From Takakia lepidozioides (Eukaryota > Streptophyta > Takakiopsida > Takakiales > Takakiaceae): DNA of 64,000 bases. The notes beneath the pieces are model-generated. The model had not been told where the DNA came from, ran no database searches, and was given only the letters and a program-made list of their open reading frames with translations. Position numbers and translations under genes: made by a program. The stretch lies in contig CM060732.1 of assembly GCA_030704615.1 (NCBI GenBank), positions 78,742,171-78,806,170 on the forward strand. Reading direction: 5' to 3'. Shown here piece after piece: positions 47,056 through 57,995 of the stretch. Numbering within the stretch: position 1 is the first letter of the stretch; each line of letters opens with the position of its first letter.

Positions 47056-47546
47056 TCACAACGCTTATCAATCCAAAACTATTAATCACGAGAAGCCTAT
47101 TTCGTTAGTAACCGGAAAATAATTACTACCCGGAATAGCTAGAGATGCCATTAGGCCAGTTACGGATCCCGGGGTGGCAGATATAGATTCAAATGCCTCT
47201 GAGGTACTCGTTGATATTAGAAGGGGCGCGCTTGATGATCCCAAAGGAATAGCATTTCCAGCGAAAAATCCGGAATATCGTGCTTACTACAATAAAGAGA
47301 TTAATGAACTTAGTCGACTTGTTATGAAGGAAGCGAGTGATAATCGCATATTTTTTTATATTTATATAGGTATGGACAGAAGATTGTCATTACCCTTATT
47401 CCTGCTGGAACTATTGTTGGTACTTCCGCTGCAATTATTTATCAAGCATCGCGACCTACAACAGATGTGGTTACCCCTAAAAGTGCTGGTACCTCTATAG
47501 GTACTGATACTTCTACGGGTACTGGTACTTCTACGGGGGCTCTATA
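47056..47546 (+). pseudogene. unrecognised protein gene, probably broken
   Basis: A plausible protein runs through two frames. The first part reads HNAYQSKTINHEKPISLVTG, then a TAA, then LLPGIARDAIRPVTDPGVAD and PKGIAFPAKNPEYRAYYNKE. After a one-base shift in the T-rich tract at about 47350 comes a membrane helix (IVITLIPAGTIVGTSAAIIY) and a Thr/Gly-rich tail (STGTGTSTGAL). The mixed composition and single hydrophobic anchor look like real coding sequence, but I do not know the family. Possible foreign or plasmid origin is speculation. Confidence 0.35.
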
Positions 47547-47573
47547 AATGTCATTGACATCTTAAGAAGAGTA

Positions 47574-48240
47574 TTATATCTTGATAGATAATACTAGCGA
47601 AAAAATAAATATATATATATTTTTTTTTGCAACATACGCAAGCCAACTAATCAGGGGCACGCCTAATTTCGTACCTTGATACATGGAAGAGCGTAGAACA
47701 AATAACCTAGGATTCAGCGCTACTGGATTACTCGATGGAGCCTGCGGGTCAACAGGTGAGTTTACCGCATTAATAATTAGAATTCCCGAAACAACATTCG
47801 ACCGAGGACTCAGGGATAATATCCTAGGGGAATTCGGAGTTGCAGCGGGCGGCAGGTCCGTTATTTCAGCCGAATTTTGTGTTACAAGGTATGCCTTTAC
47901 ATCTCTACCCAAATCATCAGATAACTGATCAAGAGGTTTTTCACCCACTAACCTCGTAACAAGAGCTGTCGCCATGCCAGCACCTGCATCGAAGTTATCA
48001 ATGCGCCGTCCTAAGTTACTACTACTGCCTATTCTATTTCCTAATTGCCTAGCTTGAACATTCAGTTCGGGGCGAACTTCAGCAAGAACCAGGGAGGTCT
48101 CAGTAACTTGTGAAAGAGTAGTCCTACTTTTGCTGGCAATCTGTTAAACCTGCGCAGTCACAACATTAATAGCTTCTGACTTTCTGCATGTAACTTGTCC
48201 AGAACGTCATTGGTGTCCCTCAACAACCTGTCGGCCCGAG
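47574..48240 (-). pseudogene. unrecognised minus-strand protein gene with two internal stops
   Basis: The reading frame from about 48240 gives KSRTTLSQVTETSLVLAEVR, PELNVQARQLGNRIGSSSNL and FDAGAGMATALVTRLVGEKP, LDQLSDDLGRDVKAYLVTQN. It is an amphipathic, helix-rich protein. In-frame TGA and TAA interrupt the upstream part. The clean ORF is 47574-47975 (133 codons from ATG), ending in an A/T hairpin (47600-47630). No family recognised. Confidence 0.35.
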
Positions 48241-49189
48241 TTCGCTAATTTCCTAAATCTCGAATAGTACATCTTCATAAGAAAGTAGATCACTGCGATT
48301 AATAATATAACTAATAACTAAAAGAATTGAATTGATTAGACCCCCAAAACTCCTAGAGAAGGACCGCTTCTCAATCGTTTATAAGTGTTGGCTATGCTTA
48401 TGGCTGGCTGGTTTTCGTCGGAACCGAAGAAGCAACTTCAATAAGCTTAAGATTGCTTGCAGATAAGTCGATATATGGTTGGGACGATTTGGATAATACG
48501 TTCAAGAGACGGATAGCCGATCGAGATGGTGGCGTATATCCAGCGATTCCTTAGAAACTTGATAATACTGGGAATCCGCCTTCGGCCCTGAGGTTAAAGT
48601 GGACTCCTGATAAACCGGAGTGAAGTAATCTTTTCGAGTAGTATGTATGGTATTGTTAGTTTTTTAAATAGTAAAATATTATTTATGGTATCGCTAGTAC
48701 AGAATATGAATTTCGTTTTCCATTCTTACCTCTTCTTCATTTTACTCTCATCGAGTTAACAGCTCCTAAATTTGGCCCGGCTCCGCTCGTACACGCTCCT
48801 ATCTATCCCACAGCCCTCCCCCTCTCTCTACAGAACGGAGCATGACTTGCAAGACAGAACAGCAAGGACTGACAGAACACAACTTGCTGGACTTGACTTG
48901 CGGGACGGAACAGGAAGGACGGAACGGCACAGAACTAGAAGGCAATGAAAAGACGGAATCCGCGCCTTCGGCGCTACTTTCCTCCCCCGGTGCCGGAGGC
49001 ACCTCAGCCTCGGTACCAAAGGTTTCTTCCTTCGGCATAATTTATATTTTCCGCTCCGAATCTAAGCCTGTTAGGTTTAAGGTAATTACTCGTAATATAC
49101 GAGCCCTCCCCGAAAGTACGATGTTATATTTGGATGTGTATATGAACTGCCATAATTAATAAATCACGGAGAACTTATATAAAAAGATT
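48241..49189. other. spacer with one open fragment
   Basis: On plus, about 48385-48555 is open and protein-like (GYAYGWLVFVGTEEATSISL, SIYGWDDLDNTFKRRIADRD) and ends at TAG, but lacks a start and a family. 48780-48960 contains repeated GGAACAG/GACTTG words. No other gene. Confidence 0.35.
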
Positions 49190-49262
49190 TGGGTATAGCA
49201 GGACTTGAACCTGCGACCATTAAGTTAAAAGCCTAATGCTCTACCAACTAAGCTATACACCC
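49190..49262 (-). tRNA. trnK-UUU: tRNA-Lys (UUU)
   Basis: Acceptor GGGTGTA/TATACCC, D-arm GCTTAGTTGGTAGAGC, anticodon loop CTTTTAA, T-arm GCAGGTTCAAGTCCTGC. Confidence 0.95.
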
Positions 49263-50314
49263 AGAGAGTCTTGATTATGAGGCCGGAGATCCATTATTAT
49301 GTAATTGTAATTGGGCGAAAAATTCGTGAAAAAAAAAAAAAAATAACCTGAAATGCGAGCCGTGAACAGCGGAGCGTATCCAAGGCGTAGCGAAAAAGAA
49401 ATATATTATTCTTTTTCGCAGCAAGAAATATATATATATATTTTTTTTTTCACCGAAACGGAAGAACTGGGAGGAACGGGAGGATAAAATGGAGAGAGCC
49501 ACCACCAGATATTTGACCACAGCCACCTTTTGACCACCTTAACAATCAAAAACAATCAAAGTGGTCAATTTGCGCTCAGAACCCGACCAAGGTGTCGTCT
49601 TACAATTGACAACTTCCTGACGAAGCGAGAAAGCTACGACTAACGCGGGGTTTGGCCTTCTTCCCACAGTCATCGGCTCTACCTCAAACTCCTTACCATA
49701 TGATTAAACTCTCGCCTACACATGCTTCAAAGAACCCTATATATAGCCAAGCTTAGTACTACACCGAGACCGGAGCTCCGGTGAGAGAATACAAAAAAAA
49801 TATCTATTTCTTTTTTTTTCAGCCTTCCGCGCGGAGCGCGATCTCTTCTTTCGCAGAACCGCTGTCTCGAACAGCCTTGGAACAAACAGAAACAGCCCGC
49901 CTCACAATTTGAAGAGTAATAAAATACAAAAATACGCTGGCGAACCACACATAGATTATGAAGCACATAAGAGATTGCAGAAACATTAATGCGATGCGAA
50001 AAGCCACTCCAATCCAAAAATATATAATTTTTTCCAGACAATGACTCTACGCCGTAGGCCCTCCGCCTCTTGGCGGTTGCAGCACTATGCGCTTTTATCG
50101 TTCCACCTCATCCTTACGGCCTTCATTCGTTCCGCTGGGGTGTAAAAAATATATTGTAGCGAAGTTCGGAATGACCTCCGACGTATTATCCAGCTGCCAA
50201 GCCGCGGGTGGTTCGTAAGGGTTCTACTAAGTAGATGCAACGCGCAGCGTGTTACGCATCCTTGTAAAGTAAAGTCTTTCGACCTAATGTTTATTACTTT
50301 GGTCTTATGGAATA
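49263..50314. other. spacer with A/T hairpins and one hydrophobic frame
   Basis: A/T elements at 49329-49344, 49394-49450 and 49790-49820. A minus frame at about 50040-49820 is hydrophobic (MFLQSLMCFIIYVWFASVFL YFITLQIVRRAVSV) but matches no gene I know. Nothing else. Confidence 0.4.
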
Positions 50315-50388
50315 TAGGCTTAGTAGGACTCGAACCTACAATATCACCGTTATGAGCGGTGCGTTTGAACCAATTAAACTATAAGCCC
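50315..50388 (-). tRNA. trnI-CAU: tRNA-Ile (CAU, lysidine type)
   Basis: Reverse complement starts GGGCTTATAGTTTAATTGG and ends CCTACTAAGCCTA. The anticodon loop is CTCATAA. Sequence as recalled for plant mitochondrial trnI-CAU, whose C34 is modified to lysidine to read AUA. Confidence 0.92.
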
Positions 50389-50962
50389 TTGATTCGATAT
50401 GCTTACTAGCATATCGAATCAAGCGGAACCTGTTGCCTCCGTGAACTATGGGAGGCTGGGAATCGAACGAAAAGGGGCCTAGGAGAGCTAAGAAGTAAGC
50501 AAAAAAAATATATATATATATTTTTTGCTTACTTCTTAGCTCAGAAGAATGAAACGCATGGTTAGCGGCGTAAGACCACGCGGAAGCGGTTGGTGGGCGA
50601 ACGAAGGCTGAGGGTAACAAGCGCACAACGAAGAAAGAAGGAATATAGACCTGCGGCCTATGACCTTCGGTTCTATTCTCCCCAAGGAGCCTTTGGGGCT
50701 CTACTGTCGAAGCAGTTGCAAAGGTCAAATACCCCCCTGTTTCTCTGTCAGTTTTTCCATGCGTATGCTCTTGGTGGCGAGTGAAGGGCTCGAACGTACG
50801 AATCGTTCGGCCCTGGGGTGCTCATTTTAGGAAATAAAAAATCTAGATTTTTTGGGCGCAGCCCTCTGCCCATGAGGGGCAGAGGGCGCAGCTCTCTTCG
50901 CTCTGCGAATAGGGTGCAGCAAAAATATAGGGTTTTTCCCAAAAAATCCCGGCACCAATAAA
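50389..50962. other. spacer between trnI and atp9, dense in hairpin elements
   Basis: Holds the large hairpin 50485-50542, A/T elements at 50835-50855 and 50921-50948, and repeated GAGGGCGCAGC / CTCTGCCC words at 50860-50915. No gene. Confidence 0.5.
50485..50542. repeat. 58-nt near-perfect hairpin with GAGCTAAGAAGTAAGC arms
   Basis: GAGCTAAGAAGTAAGC, an A-run and an alternating AT core, then a T-run and GCTTACTTCTTAGCTC. It is the longest unbroken member of the A/T hairpin family in the window, about 150 nt beyond the trnI 5' end. Confidence 0.85.
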
Positions 50963-51092
50963 TCGAAGGACAAATGATGTTGGAAACGCCGTCGTTGAGG
51001 CGAACGAAGCAATAGCTTCAGTTGAAGCAGGACCTGAAATGGCATGACCAAATGATTGCTTAGCCAATGATGGATTTCGCGCAACGGAATGA
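50963..51092 (-). CDS. atp9: atp9 exon 4
   Basis: 130 nt, T CAT TCC GTT GCG CGA ... CTT CGA. The intron's last bases (CCAACC) are unusual, so the boundary may shift by 1-2 nt. Confidence 0.87.
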
Positions 51093-54000
51093 GGTTGGAT
51101 AGGGGTTATTCTCATGTCGCCCTTCGAAGCAATCAGAAGGTACCCACGATGCGCGATTCCCCCCCCCCCCCCCGATGGAACCGTACGTGATAGTTACCCA
51201 TCATACGGCTCCTCTTTTTCCACATCTCACGTGTTTTCCCCATCTCCGAAGTATTTGCGCCGCTTCCAGGCCGAAGGTTTAACCCGGCGGGTCATTGTAG
51301 ATTCCACGTGGTGTCTGTGATATAGTGGTATCTGTTTGCGATTCAGTGCCGAATGTATAGCGCCCAGACCAGTGATCCTTCTGCCGCCTTGGCTTTGTAC
51401 GCTCACTATTTTCTACTGTCCAGACCTTTCCGCCGAATATCAGGTGCATCTCTATATCATCATTCGCGCGACCGAACACAGCGCACCAGCTCTTAGGAAA
51501 AAGGTTACTAGGTGTTAGCCGTATGGTTGTCGAACGTAGGATGTCATCGACTGCATCTCGTCGGATGTTGGTAAGTAACCCTTTTCCCATGCGAGCTATG
51601 GTTGGGGAACCTGGAAACTTGGCGATTACCTCGCCCTTTCCGTTTAGGCCCCGCGGCCCCTCAGTACATTCGACAATCACCTTTGCGGTATTGCATCGGT
51701 GCTTACTCGCCGGTGTGAATAGCGCTGACCATCTCACCTGGTAGTCCACCAGACGTCGAACCTTGTGGGAATTATCACAGCAGCGGTAGTATCTAAGAGG
51801 TCCATAGGCTGGGGACGAGAAGTAGGACACAATCGCTTCGTCCGAGGAACTGAGCATCGAAGTAAGTGTGGTGGGACGAGCTTTGGTAGGCAGGAGTATC
51901 CCTTTCCTCCGTAGTTTCTCCGTTATCACCTCCATCGGAGCCAGGATCTGCATGGGTAACACTCCATAGCTTCCCGCCGTCTCCGTCGTAATGTATTCAC
52001 TCTCAGAAATTATTTCTTCTTTCGCTCGTCGACTCATCATCCATCGTCCAAGTAGTTTTATAAAGGCCCCGTCAGCTGTTTATGGGCCTGCAGGATCCCC
52101 TCTGGTTTCACCTCTCTCGACTTTTTCGAGGACGAAATACCTAGTGACCTCTTGTGCTTTTGTGAACATGACCCGTTCCGCCGCTTCCCGAGACGAAAGG
52201 TCCTGTCCAGTCTTCTTAAGAGCCCATGTCCATGCACCAAGGGTTAGATCCCCAATTGATTGTTCCAACTCTCTTTCCGTATCTCCGCCCATTTCTGAAT
52301 GTGGGCCTTGCTTCGACGGCGCTTTCCCATTTCTTCAGAGAAGCGTCTGGGCCATCTGCTGGCCAGGACCCCGGCTATTCTCATCCCGAGAAATAGAACC
52401 GATCCGCTAGCTATGTGCGCATACAACGCCAGGCCCACTTCTAGGTGTAGATCGGATTTAAAGAACTGCGCAATCCCACCTCGGATCTCCTCAACCAGAT
52501 CTCTCGAGCCCGCGATACCGAGTGGAAATTCTTCCGCGTGGCGTACGTACCGCAATCTCACCAAGCCCGGGTCATCGTGGATTTGTAGCAGGGGCTAAGC
52601 TGGCTGGAGAGCCGATAAAAGATCCAGGCTGAAAGGCCGGGGGAGAAAGGGCCGCAGGGCGCCAGCTCTCTGCCCATGAATGCAGAGGGCGCAGCAAAAA
52701 AAAGAGTTTTCTTGCTGCTGCTGCGCCCCTTCCTGGACCTCTTCAGCTTTCTGGGCTCCTAGTCTCGCCAGCATCGTGGTGTTTCCGCAATGAGCTCGTC
52801 TCTCTGCTTTCGATATAGCGACAGTTTTATTGTACTCTGGGTCCGGTTCCCGCTCGGTTTGGGAGGTGTTGGAGTCACGTTGGATCTTCCCCACTTCCAG
52901 GTCTGGCTCGTTCGGGTAAATGTTGCGAAGTAGGGGTGATATGACGGAGCTACCTTGTGGGACTCCCGCTTCAGGCGATCTGCGGCCTCTGCCTTGAACA
53001 GCTTCAATATCGGATCCATAAACCGTTGATCATGGATCTCTTCCTGGAGAATCGAGACTAAGCGGTGCCGGTCGATCGTGTCATAGCACTTTCTAATGTC
53101 GAATTCCAGTAACCACGAGATTCCCATCCAAGTGTTTTTGATCTCCTCGAGTGTTGTGTGGCACCCTCGTGAGGGACGGGATCCATGTGGGGAATTGGAG
53201 AAGAGCGGCTCATCTATTTTCTCAAGAGTCATACGCATTGCCTCCTGTATAATTCAGTCCCTCGGGTTCCCTATGCGTTCTTTAACGCGCAGCGGAGAAT
53301 AAAAATAAAAAAAGATATATATTTCTTTTCGGCTTTGCGTCTTCTTGGTTTTGGTACAATAACTCGTCTGACCGGTTGAACCACATAAGATCCCCTTGTA
53401 AGGCTCCCTTGGGCTTTCCGGAACCATTATAGGCTAATACCTCCCAGTGTTTCTACTGCCGGGTCCCATCCGGGATTACCCGGTTTCGACTTCAGCTTTT
53501 CGTAAGCCGCTATCAGTACGTTAAGGTCTGATATTATCTCCATCAGATTATCATACTTCCCACCATTAGGTCCACGCGTTGGTGAATTTCGCCGGGCAAG
53601 CAGCAAAAAAAAAAGTAGTTTTCTTTTTGCTTCCTTTTCCGGGAAAAAGCCGGAACTACATTCCTCGTCGGAGAAAAAATATAGACCTACGGCCTTTCCT
53701 GCGGGAGGTTTTCCATTCATCCCCGGATGTATATCTCTGTCACCGGGATTACCATCCTTGTAGCTGTCATCCCTGTCAACCCGCCCAACCTGTTCAGTGC
53801 CCTCTAAGCCTAACCGACGTGAGTCGGCGACCACAGGTCGTTCATCCCCCCCCTAGGGGCTCCCTTTCACCGTTGATTCTCGGTGTACTTGAGTAGGGGC
53901 GGCAACCTGTGATGAGAATAATCCCCCCTAGTTCATGGGAGCGGCCATTGTCGAGATTCGTCCACCTACACTTAAACAAGCCACTTTCCTAACTCCGCGG

Positions 54001-57000
54001 CATCGCCTCTCCTAGGGAATAGGCGGGAGTTGGATTACTGCCCCCGGCCCCGGCAGGACGCGAAGGAAGCGTCATCGGGTTTCAGATGCGAAGCTCCGCA
54101 CATCGAAGAATTCCGATAGGGTGGTTCCTCCCCCCGGTCAGAACCACACGTGCAAGTTTCCCCGCATGTGGCTCGTCCATGGCAATTTATTCAGCTTTTG
54201 CGGCTTTTTGCCGTATAAGCGCTACTGGTCCTTCTTGCACGGGGACGCGCAGCTACTACGCGATTTCCCCCCGTGCACCTCGTAACTACGGCCTTTGCGG
54301 CATAGTGTGATCTACTTTCTAGATTTGGCTATGGCTGCCTTAACAAGAGCCTTCGGCCCCCTTCAGGATATATTGAAGAGGTCTCAGGTTATGTAGTTCA
54401 AGCTGGTTTGTGCTACCGCACAATTCGCATTCCTTCCCCAGTTGTGAGTAGTCCGCCCGCTCTATCCACGCCTCACTCTATCACGTTCCTCGGTTATAGT
54501 TCTTCGGGTATAGTTACCTCACTAAATCGAGGGGCTTTTATTTTATGTGAAACTTTCCCAGAGTTTTCGGAGAAGTGAGGTAGTATAGTGACGCTACCTC
54601 CTGACCTTTTTCCGTGATCCGCAGGTTCGAACCAGATTTGTGTAAAGCAGCCCCGGTTGACCGTAGGCTATGTTTTCTGGCCTTAGAGCGCAGGACTTTC
54701 TATAGATGATGGACACAACTTTCCATAGGGAAGAGCGCTTGTTCACGAATGAATAATAGTTAACGATGCCGCGTATCACCGATGAGAAATGAGTCACAAT
54801 GTTTTTGTCCCCTGGGGCCGCCAATCGTTGATTGGAGGTTGCTCGGGCTGATCCCTTGGCGTTTCGTTTCGCATATTCACGTTCCAAGGCTTCAGTTATT
54901 AATAAGTCCTTGATGGGAGCGATTAGTCATGGACGTGTTATCGATCGGAGTCTGGTTGGTTTGACGTGAGATACCTCGTCAGTGCTTAGAGTTCCCACAC
55001 TTCCGATGCCGTAATATGTTACTAATGCGCCTGAGTATTTGGCCATTTCGGACTTTGCGTCTAATATTGGACCTTTTCGTTCGTTCATGTCTAACTTAAG
55101 TTCTTCCTTCAGGAAGTTTTGCACGGCCCTTCGGATATCCAAGGCATCTTGTTTGCTACCGTCCTTTGGATTAAGATTAAGATTCTTCTTCTATTCCGCC
55201 AACGCGGGACGCATATCCCCTACATTGTATCTGGGTATTAGTACGTCTTCGACATAGCGGTCCAATTCATGTGGGAAAATATTGGCACGAAGCGGGGATA
55301 TGATAGAGCCCTTACGGCCTCTGCGTCGTATTGCGTTCGATCTGTAAGGTTGTATACATCAACATAGCCCGCGTCAAGTAGCTTTCGTATGAGATCCTGT
55401 GGTGCTTTAGATCGCAGCACTGGTTCCATTTTATTAATAAGCAGATCGTGCTGAATCTTGTCTAAATATTTTTCAATTTGTACAAGCCGAGTCATGGCCG
55501 TCCACGAGTACCGCAGGTCTCGGAAGACTGTATGACAGCTTCCCCCAGGGCGAAAACTGTGGCTTGATTCTCTGGAAAGAGGCTCAACGGTTCCACCAGT
55601 CCGAGGTGGATTGCGCAATTTCGCCAACCATCGAAGCAATAGAAAAAGGCCTACTATTCCCACCATCCGGTTCAGGAATCATGATTCGTTTGGCCGGTTT
55701 CGGAGCATGCATAAGTCTGCCCTCTCAAAAACTCTTTGGATAGTCTCTCAAGGCCCTTGTCAGTCATTTCCGCTTCGGTTCCACTGTCGGTTCCTGGGGC
55801 AGGGCTACATTATCTCTTGGTCTCCTGTAGCCAGCAACCCTGAGGTTGTCTATGTCGTAAATGTCCTCGTAGGAGACGCGATCGGGCGCAGGAGGCGCCA
55901 CCGGTCTAGACTCACCTTTATTGGCGTTAGTTCTAGTAGTTGCTTTCGCTGATTCTGCTACCCTTTCCAGCCGCGGACACGCCGCGTCTTTCCGGGGTAG
56001 CGCATTACCATCTACAGCCCTTCCCTCAAAGTCTTTCACGTTACGGGCATCGTCGTATGTGCGACTTGTTTTGCCCAGTGTATCCCTCGGAGTACTTATG
56101 GCTGATCTGTCACCCATTCCCTTTTCGGTTATACCTTGGTCCCTTGGGTTTTCGCGCCTAGGTGTCAGCCCTTTCGGGGTCCATTGGGGTGATCCCTCGC
56201 TTTCACGTTTGGTTGTTTGCTCGTCGTTTAGGTTAGTGAGCGTCTTTTCATGCTCTTTGCAGTTTCCCCCGGAGGGTTGTTCGCACCAAGGGTTTAGTTG
56301 GGCCTTGGAGCCTTCCGGGCCACCTTTGTTGGAAGGGGTAACGCTTGACCCTGATGCACTCGCGATAACCGTGCGACGAAACTCGGCCAGACCCCATGCT
56401 ATGGTTCCCTGCGGTCTGTTTCCGCGCTATAGGTCAGGGGACCGCCCGTGCGATAATCTGTTAACCTTCGCTGATCCAAACGCGCTCTGGCGAGGCGCAC
56501 ACTAAATACGTTTCCAATACCTACAGCAGCTCCCGCTGAAGCAATGGTAGCTGCTCCTGCTCCAATGTTAACCTAAGCCGCTCCATCGCTGGCGCAGCTC
56601 GGCTTCCGAACCGTACGTGAGCCTACGGCCTCATACGGCTCTTCTCATAATGTTTGTATCTTTGCGAGTCTTGGCCATGTGAAAGAAAGTGTTTATGCAG
56701 CAATTGAAGGTTTGCATAAGTGTCCTGCTACGCCATCCGCTTCCTCCGGGAGTAATGTGATCCACCTCTACCAAATCCCCGACATTAATAGCCTTCGGCA
56801 CTGGTTAAAGAGGCCTCCCCGCACCTCCTTCCAAGAGCCTAAGCTATCGTTGATTCGGATGCTTCCGCAGTCTTACACTCCACTCAGTACATCGTATCAC
56901 CATCGAACGGTTACAAAAAAAAATATTTATTTTATTTGTTGGCTGAACAGAGGCCGAAGGGATGCGACGCATGGGTTGTGCACCTCCATCTAACTGCAAT

Positions 57001-57995
57001 GTTCGCACCATCTCCGATCTCGACTCTCCGGTGGTGATAGATAATAGTATTGTCCACCCTGCAGCCTGCCTTTGTTTGACGTACCGCACGGCTATCAATC
57101 TGGCCTGTACTCCAGCCGTTAGCCGTTCTTGGAGTGCCTGCATTTTCCCATGGTCATTCTGTCGCGAAGCCTTGTAGATCCTGGATTGTAATCTGAACAC
57201 ATACCCTTCGACCTTTGGCCAGGGCGCAGCGTGTCCAGGCCGAAGGTAAATAAAAATAGAGTTTTTTCGCAGGTTTTATTTTTCGCTTTTGGATATTCAT
57301 AAAAATACCACTTTAAAAAAAATATATATTTTTTTTTTGCTGCACCCTCTCACCCAAGGTGCGGAGCGCCCAGTTCTTTTTTCGAAGTTATGAGTCTCCA
57401 AGTGGGCATATCACGATCATTTACCACCGCGCTTTCGCTTCTTGGAGAATCCTGCTATCAATGAACATGTGGCCTGGCTAGCCTACCCTACGATCATTCG
57501 TTTGGAGTTCAAGGTAGTTACCCCGTTCCCAAGTCGGATTGTTGCGAGAACCTGAAAGACGAGCAATACTGCGGGAGGTGGAACACGAACGTAGGACGTA
57601 GTGGAAGCAACTACTTCCCCGGCCTCTCTTTCCGTATTCCCAGAATGCCTGTGATTAGAAATCAAGCTAATCATACTGTTCCTCATTGACTTGTGGTCTA
57701 GCCCCCAATAAGGGTTCAGCATACCGAAGGTGATCGGGCACCGAAGCTTAAACTCGTTCACGAAAGTGTTCCTCTCGGTCTTCTTCCTGCGACCATTCTG
57801 CTACGAATTCCGGGGTTGCCACTCCCATGTAATGATCGAGAGTTTGCGGGACATTACCGCGCGACAGGGATTACACCTGCATCCGACGAGAGTTAGAATA
57901 TTAAGTTCCGGCCAAAAAGAAATATATTTCTCTTTGCAAAAGTACTTTTAAGCTTGTAGGCCAACGGGTCGCACTGATTTTGCACCTTCTAGCGT
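50963..57995 (-). CDS. atp9: ATP synthase subunit 9 (c), four exons
   Basis: Proton-carrying ring subunit of F0, 74 aa after splicing and editing. Exon 1 57995-57975 (ACG CTA GAA GGT GCA AAA TCA = MLEGAKS), exon 2 56566-56501 ([22 protein letters not shown]), exon 3 54109-54102 (only TCTTCGAT), exon 4 51092-50963. Exon 4 carries the essential Glu in STEAIAS and ends at CGA (50963-50965), to be edited to UGA. Introns fall after nt 21, 87 and 95. The total is exactly 225 nt. Exon 4 alone needs about 15 C-to-U changes (for example [13 protein letters not shown] to FALMMAFLILFVF). Confidence 0.92.
51093..54101 (-). mobile_element. atp9 intron 3, group II (nt 95)
   Basis: 3,009 nt starting GTGCGGAGC. 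Domain V at about 51175-51215 (GAGCCGTATGATGGGTAACT ATCACGTACGGTTCC). Contains a broken maturase and several A/T hairpins (52695-52715, 53304-53328, 53604-53630, 53676-53690). Confidence 0.86.
51279..53600 (-). pseudogene. broken group II maturase with HNH domain in atp9 intron 3
   Basis: N-terminal piece 53834-53427 ([20 protein letters not shown]). RT2/RT3 at 53238-52900 ([40 protein letters not shown]). RT5 at 52530-52541 as HAEE in place of YADD ([11 protein letters not shown]). Thumb and domain X at 52040-51500 ([37 protein letters not shown]). An HNH remnant ([14 protein letters not shown]). An A/T hairpin and GC clusters interrupt it near 52640-52730. Same family as the cox1 intron 1, 2 and 6 maturases. 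Confidence 0.84.
54102..54109 (-). CDS. atp9: atp9 exon 3, 8-nt micro-exon
   Basis: TCTTCGAT lies between an intron ending GGAAT and one beginning GTGCGGAG. Joined, AGT-TCT-TCG-AT+T-CAT encodes S-S-L(edited)-I-H, exactly the conserved FSSLIHS of ATP9. Confidence 0.88.
54110..56500 (-). mobile_element. atp9 intron 2, group II (nt 87)
   Basis: 2,391 nt from GTGCGCC to CGGAAT. Domain V at 54138-54176 (GAGCCACATGCGGGGAAACT TGCACGTGTGGTTC). Contains a broken maturase of a family different from the cox1 ones. Confidence 0.86.
54594..56117 (-). pseudogene. broken maturase in atp9 intron 2
   Basis: N-terminal region 56117-55764. RT2/RT3 at 55666-55238 ([34 protein letters not shown]). RT6/7 at 55142-54927 ([37 protein letters not shown]). 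Domain X at 54887-54594 ([36 protein letters not shown]). The YADD region is lost and the parts are in different frames. No HNH domain seen. Confidence 0.83.
56501..56566 (-). CDS. atp9: atp9 exon 2
   Basis: 66 nt, ATT GGA GCA ... GTA TTT AGT. The intron begins GTGCGCCTC. Confidence 0.9.
56567..57974 (-). mobile_element. atp9 intron 1, group II (nt 21), no ORF
   Basis: 1,408 nt from GTGCGACCCG to GGCTTAGGTTAAC. Domain V at 56601-56646 (GAGCCGTATGAGGCCGTAGG ... CGTACGGTTCGG). Almost the same 3' end as the ccmFC intron. A/T hairpins at 56914-56934, 57246-57275, 57315-57345 and 57911-57935. Confidence 0.87.
57975..57995 (-). CDS. atp9: atp9 exon 1 (21 nt)
   Basis: ACG start by editing. Followed at once by the intron start GTGCGACC. 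Confidence 0.88.

Noticed and set aside
48799-49159. Repeated GGAACAG/GACTTG words as a gene
   Set aside because: Low-complexity repetition gives open frames on both strands, with no domain or start context.
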